64,000 bases of DNA from an uncultured Lachnospiraceae bacterium (GTDB taxonomy: Bacteria; Bacillota; Clostridia; Lachnospirales; Lachnospiraceae), in assembly GCA_947588845.1 (NCBI GenBank), contig CANQAR010000003.1, forward strand, positions 1 through 64,000, in the 5' to 3' direction. How positions within the stretch are numbered: the first letter of the stretch is position 1; every line of letters starts with the position of its first letter. Of this stretch, positions 53,904 to 60,397 are shown piece by piece. The position numbers were made by a program, and so were the translations under genes. Below the pieces are notes generated by a model. It was not told the DNA's origin. It searched no databases and saw only the letters and a list, made by a program, of their open reading frames with translations.

Positions 53904-53932
53904 TTGACAAAACAAAGGAAAGGGACTATAAT
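53904..53932 (+). promoter_or_regulatory. consensus sigma-A promoter with no intact gene downstream
   Basis: TTGACA (53904-53909) and TATAAT (53927-53932) are both perfect and have a 17-base spacer. A strong ribosome-binding site GGAGGAG and an ATG follow about 45 bases after the expected start point. A terminator lies at 54147, so the transcript would be about 240 bases. Confidence 0.9.
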
Positions 53933-53981
53933 ACAGACATAAACAAAAAAGCAAACGAAAAGAAAAAAGGAGGAGAGTCCA

Positions 53982-54119
53982 ATGAAAATATAATTCTCAG
54001 TCATCTTATTTAAAGCAAAGCGTAAATTTGATGCTGGGTTCCGGAATATAAAGGGAAGGAAGGTACGGGCCATTGAGAAAGTAATCGCACATTTCAAATT
54101 AATACGGAAAGGCAGGTAA
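53982..54119 (+). pseudogene. 45-codon basic reading frame interrupted by a stop at codon 4
   Basis: ATG AAA ATA TAA follows GGAGGAGAGTCCA. Without the TAA the same frame continues for 41 more codons as FSVILFKAKRKFDAGFRNI and KGRKVRAIEKVIAHF, ending at 54117. The composition (hydrophobic start, then Lys/Arg-rich) looks like a real small protein. It may be a recently broken gene, a leader whose short M-K-I peptide matters, or a case of stop readthrough. A five-codon frame (MHTEF) with a similar AGGTAAGGGCCA approach follows at 54126. Confidence 0.5.
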
Positions 54120-54146
54120 GGGCCAATGCACACAGAATTTTAGTGG

Positions 54147-54183
54147 GCGGTATCAATGATAAAAGTTGATGCCGCTCTTTTTT
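54147..54183 (+). terminator. intrinsic terminator of the 53.9-54.2 kb transcript
   Basis: GCGGTATCAA (54147-54156) pairs with TTGATGCCGC (54166-54175), with one wobble, and is followed by TCTTTTTT. Together with the consensus promoter it bounds a transcript of about 240 bases. Confidence 0.85.
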
Positions 54184-54212
54184 ACTGAGAAAGCCCCGGA
54201 CGGCGACCATCG

Positions 54213-54273
54213 GCTTTCATTCATGGTGCCGCCCGCAGCGCGGGCAGGAGGGAAAGCCGCCTCCTGTTCGATC
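54213..54273. repeat. dispersed hairpin repeat, family C joined to the family B tail
   Basis: TTTCATTCATGGTGCC precedes the hairpin GCCCGCagcGCGGGC (54231-54245), as at 39078-39103. It runs straight into the AGGAGG/CCTCCT hairpin (54246-54251 with 54260-54265) and the TTCGATC tail of family B. It therefore looks like a hybrid of the two repeat types. Confidence 0.85.
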
Positions 54274-54281
54274 GTTCTGTC

Positions 54282-54309
54282 ATATTTGTGCTGGACATCC
54301 TCATATACT
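54282..54309 (+). promoter_or_regulatory. candidate sigma-E promoter of the spoIIIA operon
   Basis: ATATT (54282-54286) and CATATACT (54302-54309), with a 15-base gap, fit the sigma-E pattern (-35 ATATT, -10 CATACAAT-like). They lie 20 bases upstream of spoIIIAA. The operon is sigma-E-controlled in Bacillus subtilis. Confidence 0.7.
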
Positions 54310-54328
54310 GAACTAAGAGGTGGGGGTT

Positions 54329-55399
54329 ATGGAACAGTATCTGCAGTTTTTTTCATCGCGTATCCGGGGACTTCTGCAGAAAAGCGGAATTCATCAGGAA
54401 GATCTGCAGGAAATCCGGATGAGGGCGGAACGTCCTCTGCTGGTCTGGTATGAGGGAAGAGAGTACGCGCTGACAGAGGATGGGAGGCTGACCAGGGAAC
54501 CGCGCCAGGGCTGCCGTGTCAGTCAGGAAGACCTGCGGGGAACGCTGGAGTGCATTTCAGGCTATTCTCTGTATGCGTTTGATGAGGAAATGAAGCAGGG
54601 ATTTATCACAGTAAGCGGGGGGCACAGAGTGGGGCTTGCCGGAAAGATCATCATGGAGTCCGGAAAGATTCAGAGTATCCGCCACATTTCTTTTTTGAAC
54701 ATTCGGTTGTCGCATCAGGTGCGCGGCTGTGCGGACCGGGTGCTCCCGTGGGTGATTGACCGGGGAGAGGTGTGCCATACGCTGATCGTATCTCCTCCGC
54801 GCTGTGGGAAGACGACGCTTCTGCGTGATCTGATCCGCCAGATTTCGGATGGTTCGGCGTATGCCGCGGGCAGAACCGTGGGGGTTGTGGATGAGCGTTC
54901 GGAGATTGGCGGGTCCTGTCTCGGCATCCCGCAGAATGATCTTGGAATGAGGACCGATGTGCTTGACTGCTGCACAAAAGCCGAGGGAATGATGATGCTT
55001 CTGCGCTCGATGGCGCCGCAGGTGATCGCGGTTGATGAGATCGGAAGTGAGAGAGACAGCCAGGCGATTGAGAGCGTGATTCACTGCGGATGCAGGCTGC
55101 TTGCCACCGCGCACGGGACTTCACTGGAGGATCTCCGGCGCAGGCCGCTGCTCGCGCGGCTTCTGGATGAACAGGTATTTGAACGGTATATTATCCTGGG
55201 GAACGGAAGTGGGCCGGGAGAAGTCTGGTCGGTCTGCGACAGGTATGGAAAAGAGATGCAGGGGGGCGGCGGAAGGGATGGTACAGCTGACGATGCGCAC
55301 AGCGGGGATCGCTCTGATCTTCGCGGCAAGTTGTCTTCTTGGCGATGCGATGGAATCCAGGCTGAAAAAGCGGTGGATGATTCTGCGGGAATTTTGTGA
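54329..55399 (+). CDS. spoIIIAA: stage III sporulation protein AA
   Basis: SpoIIIAA is the secretion-type ATPase of the mother-cell/forespore channel. Walker A SPPRCGKTTLLRDL lies near residue 155, Walker B-like VIAVDEIGSERD near 233 and an ATP-site His motif ATAHGTSLEDL near 256. At 356 residues it is about 45 longer than the B. subtilis protein. After CDRYGKEM (near 310) the remaining residues, rich in Gly, Asp and Ser, run through the first 122 bases of spoIIIAB in another frame, so an original stop was probably lost. The start ATG 54329 follows AGAGGTGGGGG. Confidence 0.95.
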   Translation: MEQYLQFFSSRIRGLLQKSGIHQEDLQEIRMRAERPLLVWYEGREYALTEDGRLTREPRQGCRVSQEDLRGTLECISGYSLYAFDEEMKQGFITVSGGHRVGLAGKIIMESGKIQSIRHISFLNIRLSHQVRGCADRVLPWVIDRGEVCHTLIVSPPRCGKTTLLRDLIRQISDGSAYAAGRTVGVVDERSEIGGSCLGIPQNDLGMRTDVLDCCTKAEGMMMLLRSMAPQVIAVDEIGSERDSQAIESVIHCGCRLLATAHGTSLEDLRRRPLLARLLDEQVFERYIILGNGSGPGEVWSVCDRYGKEMQGGGGRDGTADDAHSGDRSDLRGKLSSWRCDGIQAEKAVDDSAGIL

Positions 55400-55808
55400 A
55401 CTTCTGCGTTATATGGAACGGGAAATGGTATTTCATCATACACCTCTCGGGGAAGCCTTGCGTCTCGCCGCCGGAAGCGGGATGCGGGAAATACGGGAAA
55501 TACTGGAGTATGCGGCAGACAGAGTGGGACAGCAGGATGGAACTTCTTTTCAGGAGATCTGGAAAGCTGCGGTAACCGGGTGTCTGGAGACTGCCGTGCT
55601 GCCAGATGCGATCCGGGAACAGGTCTGCGATATATGGACAGCCTTTTGCAATCAGGATACTGTCACACAAAAAACAATGCTGGAAAAACAGGAATCGCAT
55701 CTTTTTGTGCTCTGCAGGGACGCGGAACAGGAGTACCGGGAGAAAGCCGGACTTTACCGCAGGCTGGGAGCAGCCGGAGGCGTCTTTCTGATTATATTGC
55801 TGCTGTAA
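55278..55808 (+). CDS. spoIIIAB: stage III sporulation protein AB
   Basis: This is a 176-residue protein with an N-terminal hydrophobic segment (GIALIFAASCLLGDAM) and family motifs LREFCELLRYMEREMVFHHT, ESHLFVLCRDAEQEYREKA and a C-terminal hydrophobic end. SpoIIIAB resembles GspF-like platform proteins of secretion systems. The start may be ATG 55278 or ATG 55293; neither has a well-spaced ribosome-binding site, probably because translation is coupled to spoIIIAA, whose frame overlaps here. Confidence 0.92.
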   Translation: MVQLTMRTAGIALIFAASCLLGDAMESRLKKRWMILREFCELLRYMEREMVFHHTPLGEALRLAAGSGMREIREILEYAADRVGQQDGTSFQEIWKAAVTGCLETAVLPDAIREQVCDIWTAFCNQDTVTQKTMLEKQESHLFVLCRDAEQEYREKAGLYRRLGAAGGVFLIILLL

Positions 55809-55823
55809 GGAGAAGGATAGCGT

Positions 55824-56018
55824 ATGAGTGTGAATCTGATATTCAAAATAGCGGCTGTCGGAATACTGGTGTCTGTTTTGAGTCAGGTTCTGAAACAGAG
55901 CGGCCGGGAGGAACATGCGTTTCTAACGGGGCTTGCCGGCCTGCTTCTGGTTCTTTTCTGGCTGGTGCCGTACATCAGCCAGCTCTTTGAAACGGTCAAA
56001 TCATTGTTTGCTCTGTGA
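55824..56018 (+). CDS. spoIIIAC: stage III sporulation protein AC
   Basis: This is a 64-residue membrane protein with two hydrophobic segments and the family motif FKIAAVGILVSVLSQVLKQS, then GREEHAFLTGLAGL. SpoIIIAC and SpoIIIAD are thought to be small membrane parts of the channel complex. It starts after AAGGAGAAGGATAGCGT and ends 11 bases before spoIIIAD. Confidence 0.95.
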   Translation: MSVNLIFKIAAVGILVSVLSQVLKQSGREEHAFLTGLAGLLLVLFWLVPYISQLFETVKSLFAL

Positions 56019-56029
56019 GGAACTGCCAA

Positions 56030-56413
56030 ATGGATATGATGCGGATCGCATGCCTGGGACTTTCAGGTGTGTTTCTCGGACTTTTGCTGAAACAGATGGG
56101 TTCTCCGTTTGCGGAACTGGTAAGCCTTGGCACCTGCATTCTGATTGTGTATTATACGGCAGGGAAGCTTGGATTTATCCTTGAGATGCTGAATGGTCTC
56201 GGAGAGGAAATCAATCTGCAGGCCGGGTATTTCAAAATACTGCTGAAGATCGCCGGGATCACGTATCTGGCGGACTTTTCCGCAAGCCTCTGCCGCGATG
56301 CAGGATATTCCGCGATTGCGGGGCAGGTGGAGCTGTTTGGAAAAATCTCGGTTCTGGCGGTCAGTTCGCCGATTATCCTGACGCTGATTGAGACAGTCTG
56401 TTCGTTTCTGTGA
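56030..56413 (+). CDS. spoIIIAD: stage III sporulation protein AD
   Basis: This 127-residue membrane protein has three or four hydrophobic segments. Family features are LLLKQMGSPFAELVSLG near the N-terminus and ITYLADFSASLCRDAGYSAI near residue 82. It is related to SpoIIIAC. The ATG at 56030 follows GAGGAACTGCCAA. A 76-base gap precedes spoIIIAE. Confidence 0.95.
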   Translation: MDMMRIACLGLSGVFLGLLLKQMGSPFAELVSLGTCILIVYYTAGKLGFILEMLNGLGEEINLQAGYFKILLKIAGITYLADFSASLCRDAGYSAIAGQVELFGKISVLAVSSPIILTLIETVCSFL

Positions 56414-56489
56414 CAGGGACTTGAATTTATATATGCAATAAGAAATATTTCTGATACACTGAGAAGTGTATGAGTGCCGGAGGTGGGAC

Positions 56490-57839
56490 ATGAGACTATG
56501 CGTTCTTCTTTTTTTTGGACTTTTTTTCCTCATACAGCCGTCGCCGGCCGTGTGTGCAGCGGAATCTTCGCTGCCTCAGCCTGTGAAAGCCATGTGTTTT
56601 CAGTCCGCGGGCACAAGGAAATTTCTTCAGGTTCCGGCTCCGGAAACCGCAGAAACCGTCCGGCTGTTGTCCGTACAGGCGGAGGAACCGGCCCTGACCG
56701 GTGAAACCGCCGGTTCAGCAGACGACAGCACGGAGGAAGAGCAGGGAACTGCAAAAATAAGACCTTCTGAAGACTGGATCGGCGGACAGCTGATGAATGA
56801 ACTGGAACTGGAAGAGATCGAGCAGTCCCTCGCGGATATTCTGGGGACGGAGAAATTTTCTTTCCGGGAAACCGTTCTGGCGCTGATAAAAGGGGAAATT
56901 CCGTTTGACGGGGAAGAGCTTGTGAGTCTTGCGGTCAGCGCGCTGCTGGATGAAGTGAGACAGCAGAGGAGGCTGATTCTTCAGATTCTTTTCGTGGTGC
57001 TGACCTCCGCGGTTTTTTCCAACTTTACGATGATATTTCACAGCAGCCAGATCGCGGATATCGGTTTTTACATGATGTATCTGCTTCTTGCCGTAATTCT
57101 GATGCAGTCGTTCGGCATTATGAACGGGATTGCCTGCAGTACGGTGCGGTCGCTGATCTCTCTGATGCGTGTGCTGCTTCCAGCCTATCTCCTGACGATC
57201 ATGTTCTGCGCCGGTTCACTGACCGTCACAGGAGCGTCGGAGATTCTGCTGTTTTCTTTCACGCTGCTGGAAATGTTCATGGTGAACGTGATGATTCCTG
57301 CCGTGAATTTTTATCTTGTGCTGCAGATACTGAATCAGATGTCAAGGGAGGATTATTTTTCAAAATTCGCGGAACTGCTGGAGCTGATCATAAGCTGGGG
57401 AATCAAGTCGGTGTTCGGGATTGTGATCGGGCTGCAGACAGTTCAGTGTCTGATCACGCCGGCGGTTGATTCTCTGAAAAACGGGATGCTGCAAAAAGCG
57501 GCCAGGGCAATCCCGGGACTTGGGAATACGCTGGATGCCGCGGCGGAGACGATCGCAGGATCGGCTGTTGTAATCAAAAACGCCGTTGGGACGGCAGGAA
57601 TGGCGGCGATTCTTTTTTTGTGCCTTGTTCCGGTCACAAAGCTGGTATGCTGCATCCTGATGCTGCGGGTGCTGTGCGCGCTGGTGCAGCCCGCCGGGGA
57701 AAACAGGCTGGTCGAGAGCGTCTCTCATGTGGCGGGGGCCGCCTCGATGCTTCTGCGGATCATTCTGTATTCCATGGGGATTTTTATGGTATCGATCGCG
57801 ATGATTATGGCGTCAGTCAGGGGGCGGGGCGGAATATGA
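56490..57839 (+). CDS. spoIIIAE: stage III sporulation protein AE
   Basis: This is the large polytopic membrane protein of the channel, 449 residues. A signal-like N-terminus (about 1-25) is followed by an acidic linker rich in Glu and Ala. The domain with WIGGQLMNELELEEIEQSL then leads into about eight hydrophobic segments from residue 165 on. The start follows GGAGGTGGGAC. Its stop overlaps the spoIIIAF start (ATGA), so they are coupled. The family is distantly like ion-pump or permease folds. Confidence 0.95.
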   Translation: MRLCVLLFFGLFFLIQPSPAVCAAESSLPQPVKAMCFQSAGTRKFLQVPAPETAETVRLLSVQAEEPALTGETAGSADDSTEEEQGTAKIRPSEDWIGGQLMNELELEEIEQSLADILGTEKFSFRETVLALIKGEIPFDGEELVSLAVSALLDEVRQQRRLILQILFVVLTSAVFSNFTMIFHSSQIADIGFYMMYLLLAVILMQSFGIMNGIACSTVRSLISLMRVLLPAYLLTIMFCAGSLTVTGASEILLFSFTLLEMFMVNVMIPAVNFYLVLQILNQMSREDYFSKFAELLELIISWGIKSVFGIVIGLQTVQCLITPAVDSLKNGMLQKAARAIPGLGNTLDAAAETIAGSAVVIKNAVGTAGMAAILFLCLVPVTKLVCCILMLRVLCALVQPAGENRLVESVSHVAGAASMLLRIILYSMGIFMVSIAMIMASVRGRGGI

Positions 57840-58348
57840 GAGAATGGCTGGGGAAGATAGCCGGGATTTTATGTATTATGACGATCATACTTCAGCTTCT
57901 CCCGGAAGGCAGTTTTGGGAAGTATGTGAAATTTTACGCGAGTCTGCTTTACCTGCTTGTTGCGGCGGGACCTGTGCTGCGTCTGTTTACGCAGGAGGAT
58001 CTGCTGGAGCGTTTTTTAAAACTGGAGCTTTTAAAGGAAGAGCATTACGACCTGGAATCGGCTGTGACGGGACTGCAGGAGCTCAGAAATGAGATGTTTC
58101 GGGATGCTTATGAGCAGGAGCTGGCCTGTCAGTTTGAGGAGATTGTGCAGGCCTACGGAGCTGAGATGGAGGACAGCAGGATTCAGTTTGAAGAAGATGA
58201 TACCCTGCGGGAGGTGAAAATAAAAATTCGGACAGAGGATGAAACGGCGGCAGACGCGGCGGAGAAGATCCGGCGTGAGATAGCCGGGATTTATGGACTT
58301 GAGCAGGATAAGATACAGGTCGGGGAAGCGGGAGGCGGAGAAAAATGA
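57836..58348 (+). CDS. spoIIIAF: stage III sporulation protein AF
   Basis: This is a 170-residue protein with two N-terminal transmembrane segments (about 5-20 and 33-50) and a soluble domain of the ring-building (RBM/YscJ-like) kind in the C-terminal half (TLREVKIKIRTEDE). It overlaps spoIIIAE by four bases and spoIIIAG by four bases (ATGA), so all three are translated together. The length matches the family. Confidence 0.93.
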   Translation: MREWLGKIAGILCIMTIILQLLPEGSFGKYVKFYASLLYLLVAAGPVLRLFTQEDLLERFLKLELLKEEHYDLESAVTGLQELRNEMFRDAYEQELACQFEEIVQAYGAEMEDSRIQFEEDDTLREVKIKIRTEDETAADAAEKIRREIAGIYGLEQDKIQVGEAGGGEK

Positions 58349-58920
58349 AAACAGGCTGGCTGGAAAAACTGAAAAAACCAGGAAAAGATCAGATATTGAT
58401 TCTTCTGCTTGCCGGAGTCCTTCTTCTTGTGATCGCTCTGCCTGCGGAGGAAGAGAAAGAACCGGAGGACAGATCAGATTCTGCAGAACAGCAGATACAG
58501 GAGAGCAGCAGAATTCCGGCGCAGCAGGAAGAACGGCAGGAGCTTGAAAACCGGCTCCAGGAACTGCTCTGTCAGGTACAGGGGATCGGAAAAACACAGG
58601 TCATGATTACCCTGAAATCAGATGGGAAAAAGATTGTGGAGAAAGATAAGGAACAGTCGCAGGACGGCGCGGAAAGTACGGCAGAGGGAGGAAACGGTTC
58701 CGGGCTTTCAGTCCGGAGCAGCGAAAGTACGGTTTATCAGAGAGATGGCAGCGGCGCGGAAATTCCCTATGTGTCGGAGCAGCAGGCGCCGGAGATCGCC
58801 GGTGTGCTGGTCGTCGCGCAGGGCGGAGGAGACGCGTCCGCCGCGAAGGAAATTACAGAAGCAGTTATGGCATTATTCGGAGTCGAGGCGCATAAAATCA
58901 AAGTAATGAAGATGGAATGA
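58345..58920 (+). CDS. spoIIIAG: stage III sporulation protein AG
   Basis: This 191-residue protein has one transmembrane segment at about 18-35 and a soluble extracytoplasmic ring domain from about 70 to the end (VQGIGKTQVMITLKSDGKK, then PEIAGVLVVAQGG near 150). In B. subtilis SpoIIIAG forms a large ring between mother cell and forespore. The insertion at about 100-140, rich in Ser, Glu and Gly, corresponds to the beta-triangle region of that protein. It overlaps the end of spoIIIAF. Confidence 0.95.
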   Translation: MKTGWLEKLKKPGKDQILILLLAGVLLLVIALPAEEEKEPEDRSDSAEQQIQESSRIPAQQEERQELENRLQELLCQVQGIGKTQVMITLKSDGKKIVEKDKEQSQDGAESTAEGGNGSGLSVRSSESTVYQRDGSGAEIPYVSEQQAPEIAGVLVVAQGGGDASAAKEITEAVMALFGVEAHKIKVMKME

Positions 58921-58933
58921 AGGAGGATAAGGT

Positions 58934-59596
58934 GTGAAGCACATCTTAAAGAAAAATCAAATCATCATCACGACACTGGCGATTATGATCGCAATCGCGG
59001 GGTACCTGAACTATTCCGGGAGAATACTGAATGAGGAAGTGGACATGGTCAGCACGGACGATAATCTGGTGCTGGTGACGGACGGAGAGATACAGGAAAA
59101 TACATATGTGGATACCACTGCGGACATTGTCAGCATGGATCAGGATCTGGAAGATGATCTCACAGCCTCCGCTCAGGATCAGGAGAACAGCGGAACGGCA
59201 GTTGGGGAGGCCGTGCTGGCGAGCGCAAGGGCCGGCGACAACCTGATTGCGGCGGCCAAGCTGAACCGGGAGCAGGTGCGGGCAAAAAGCAAGGAGACGC
59301 TGCTTGAGGTGATCAACAACACGAACATTGAGGAAGCACAGAAACAGGACGCGATTGCGGCCATGACAAATATGGCGCAGATTGCGGAGCGGGAAGCGGC
59401 GGCCGAGCTTCTGCTGGAAGCGAAAGGCTTTGAGGACTGCGTGGTCAGCATCACGGACGGAACTGCGGATGTCGTGATCAATGAAGCGGAGATCGATGAC
59501 GCGAAGCGGGCGCAGATCGAGGACATTGTCACGAGAAAGACGGAGATCGCCGGAGAGAATATTGTGATCACGCCGCGGGACACTGTGGCAGAGTAG
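58934..59596 (+). CDS. spoIIIAH: stage III sporulation protein AH
   Basis: This is a 220-residue protein with one N-terminal transmembrane segment (about 8-22) and a YscJ/FliF-like ring domain at the C-terminus (about 115-215, with ADVVINEAEIDDAKRAQIED). SpoIIIAH binds SpoIIQ of the forespore in the septal space. The start is GTG 58934 after AGGAGGATAAGGT. It ends the operon; a terminator follows 34 bases after its stop. Confidence 0.95.
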   Translation: MKHILKKNQIIITTLAIMIAIAGYLNYSGRILNEEVDMVSTDDNLVLVTDGEIQENTYVDTTADIVSMDQDLEDDLTASAQDQENSGTAVGEAVLASARAGDNLIAAAKLNREQVRAKSKETLLEVINNTNIEEAQKQDAIAAMTNMAQIAEREAAAELLLEAKGFEDCVVSITDGTADVVINEAEIDDAKRAQIEDIVTRKTEIAGENIVITPRDTVAE

Positions 59597-59629
59597 GTAT
59601 CCGCAGAGGAACATCATAGGGAAAATGGA

Positions 59630-59662
59630 AAACCAGCTTCTTGTTCGGAGGGGCTGGTTTTT
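59630..59662 (+). terminator. intrinsic terminator of the spoIIIA operon
   Basis: AAACCAGC (59630-59637) pairs with GCTGGTTT (59653-59660), and the T-run continues to 59662. Confidence 0.85.
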
Positions 59663-59708
59663 GCATGGTGTGCACATGGAAATTTATCAATTCTTTTGAA
59701 ATAAGGAC

Positions 59709-59848
59709 TTGACAACAACGTTAGCATGTGCTAACTTATAAGAGGTTAGAAAGTACTAACGAAGTCTGCGTACCGGCAGATTATTTTTCAGACGAAAAGT
59801 TAGCATTTTCTAACTCTTATATTGGCATGCAGATTAGCAAATACTAAC
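59709..59848 (+). promoter_or_regulatory. feo promoter with four copies of a TTAG-N7-CTAAC operator
   Basis: TTGACA (59709-59714) and TAACTT (59732-59737), with a 17-base spacer, form the promoter. Four 15-base imperfect palindromes lie at 59721-59735, 59746-59760, 59800-59814 and 59834-59848, all fitting TTAG(C/A)A-N5-CTAAC closely. The first overlaps the -10 and spacer; the last ends 16 bases before feoA. The half-sites fit DtxR/IdeR-family metal repressors, so iron would shut the operon down. Confidence 0.85.
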
Positions 59849-59863
59849 TAAAAGGAGGAACCC

Positions 59864-60076
59864 ATGATGCCTTTGATGATGGCAGAAACCGGACAGGAAA
59901 ATTCGATCAAAAAGGTTGGAGGAAAAACAGAAGTGAGGCAGTTTCTGGAGAATCTTGGATTCGTTCCGGGAGCGAAGGTGACAGTGGTTTCCGCGAATGG
60001 CGGGAATATCATTGTAAACATTAAGGAATCGCGGATTGCCATCAGCCGGGAGATGGCTGGCAAGATCATGGTATGA
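59864..60076 (+). CDS. feoA: FeoA family protein (first copy)
   Basis: This 70-residue FeoA protein, an SH3-like fold, helps the iron transporter FeoB. The family motif is LENLGFVPGAKVTVVSAN near residues 28-45. It starts after AAAGGAGGAACCC, with ATG 59864 or ATG 59867. A second FeoA follows 13 bases on; paired FeoA genes before feoB are common in clostridia. Confidence 0.9.
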   Translation: MMPLMMAETGQENSIKKVGGKTEVRQFLENLGFVPGAKVTVVSANGGNIIVNIKESRIAISREMAGKIMV

Positions 60077-60089
60077 GAGGAGAAGAAGT

Positions 60090-60311
60090 ATGGCAAGACT
60101 GAATTCGGTGGCGTGCGGGAAATCTGTGCGCGTCACGAAAATCAACGGAACCGGCGCGGTAAAGCGCAGGATCATGGACATGGGGATCACAAAAGGCGTT
60201 GACATCTATGTCCGCAAAGTAGCCCCGCTTGGAGATCCGGTGGAAGTAACGGTCAGAGGCTATGAGCTTTCTCTGCGGAAAGCGGATGCCGAGATGATAG
60301 AGACAGAGTGA
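60090..60311 (+). CDS. feoA: FeoA family protein (second copy)
   Basis: This is a 73-residue FeoA-like protein with RRIMDMGITKGVDIYVRKVA near residues 25-44 and the GDPVEVTVRGYELSLRKADA end that is typical of the family. It starts after AGAGGAGAAGAAGT. It lies between the first feoA and feoB in the same operon, and the 86-base gap to feoB carries a family C hairpin repeat. Confidence 0.92.
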   Translation: MARLNSVACGKSVRVTKINGTGAVKRRIMDMGITKGVDIYVRKVAPLGDPVEVTVRGYELSLRKADAEMIETE

Positions 60312-60340
60312 AGATGCGAGGAAGCGCGGATTATCCCGCG

Positions 60341-60374
60341 GCTTTCGTCCATGATGCTGCCCGTTCTGCGGGCA
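60341..60374. repeat. dispersed hairpin repeat, family C, copy between feoA and feoB
   Basis: GCTTTCGTCCATGATGCT leads into the hairpin GCCCGttctgCGGGC (60359-60373). The same lead and stem occur at 39078-39103 and 54213-54245, with a changed loop here. Confidence 0.65.
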
Positions 60375-60397
60375 CAGAGGTTAAGGAGGAGAGACCA

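Noticed and set aside
54141-54183. T-box riboswitch antiterminator (GGGCGGTATCA resembles the T-box core)
   Set aside because: The core differs from the T-box consensus, no stem I with the usual AG-bulge motifs was found, and the next gene is spoIIIAA, which is not an aminoacyl-tRNA or amino acid gene.
53933-54183. 6S RNA or tmRNA
   Set aside because: No long bulged duplex as in 6S RNA and no tRNA-like end or tag frame as in tmRNA.
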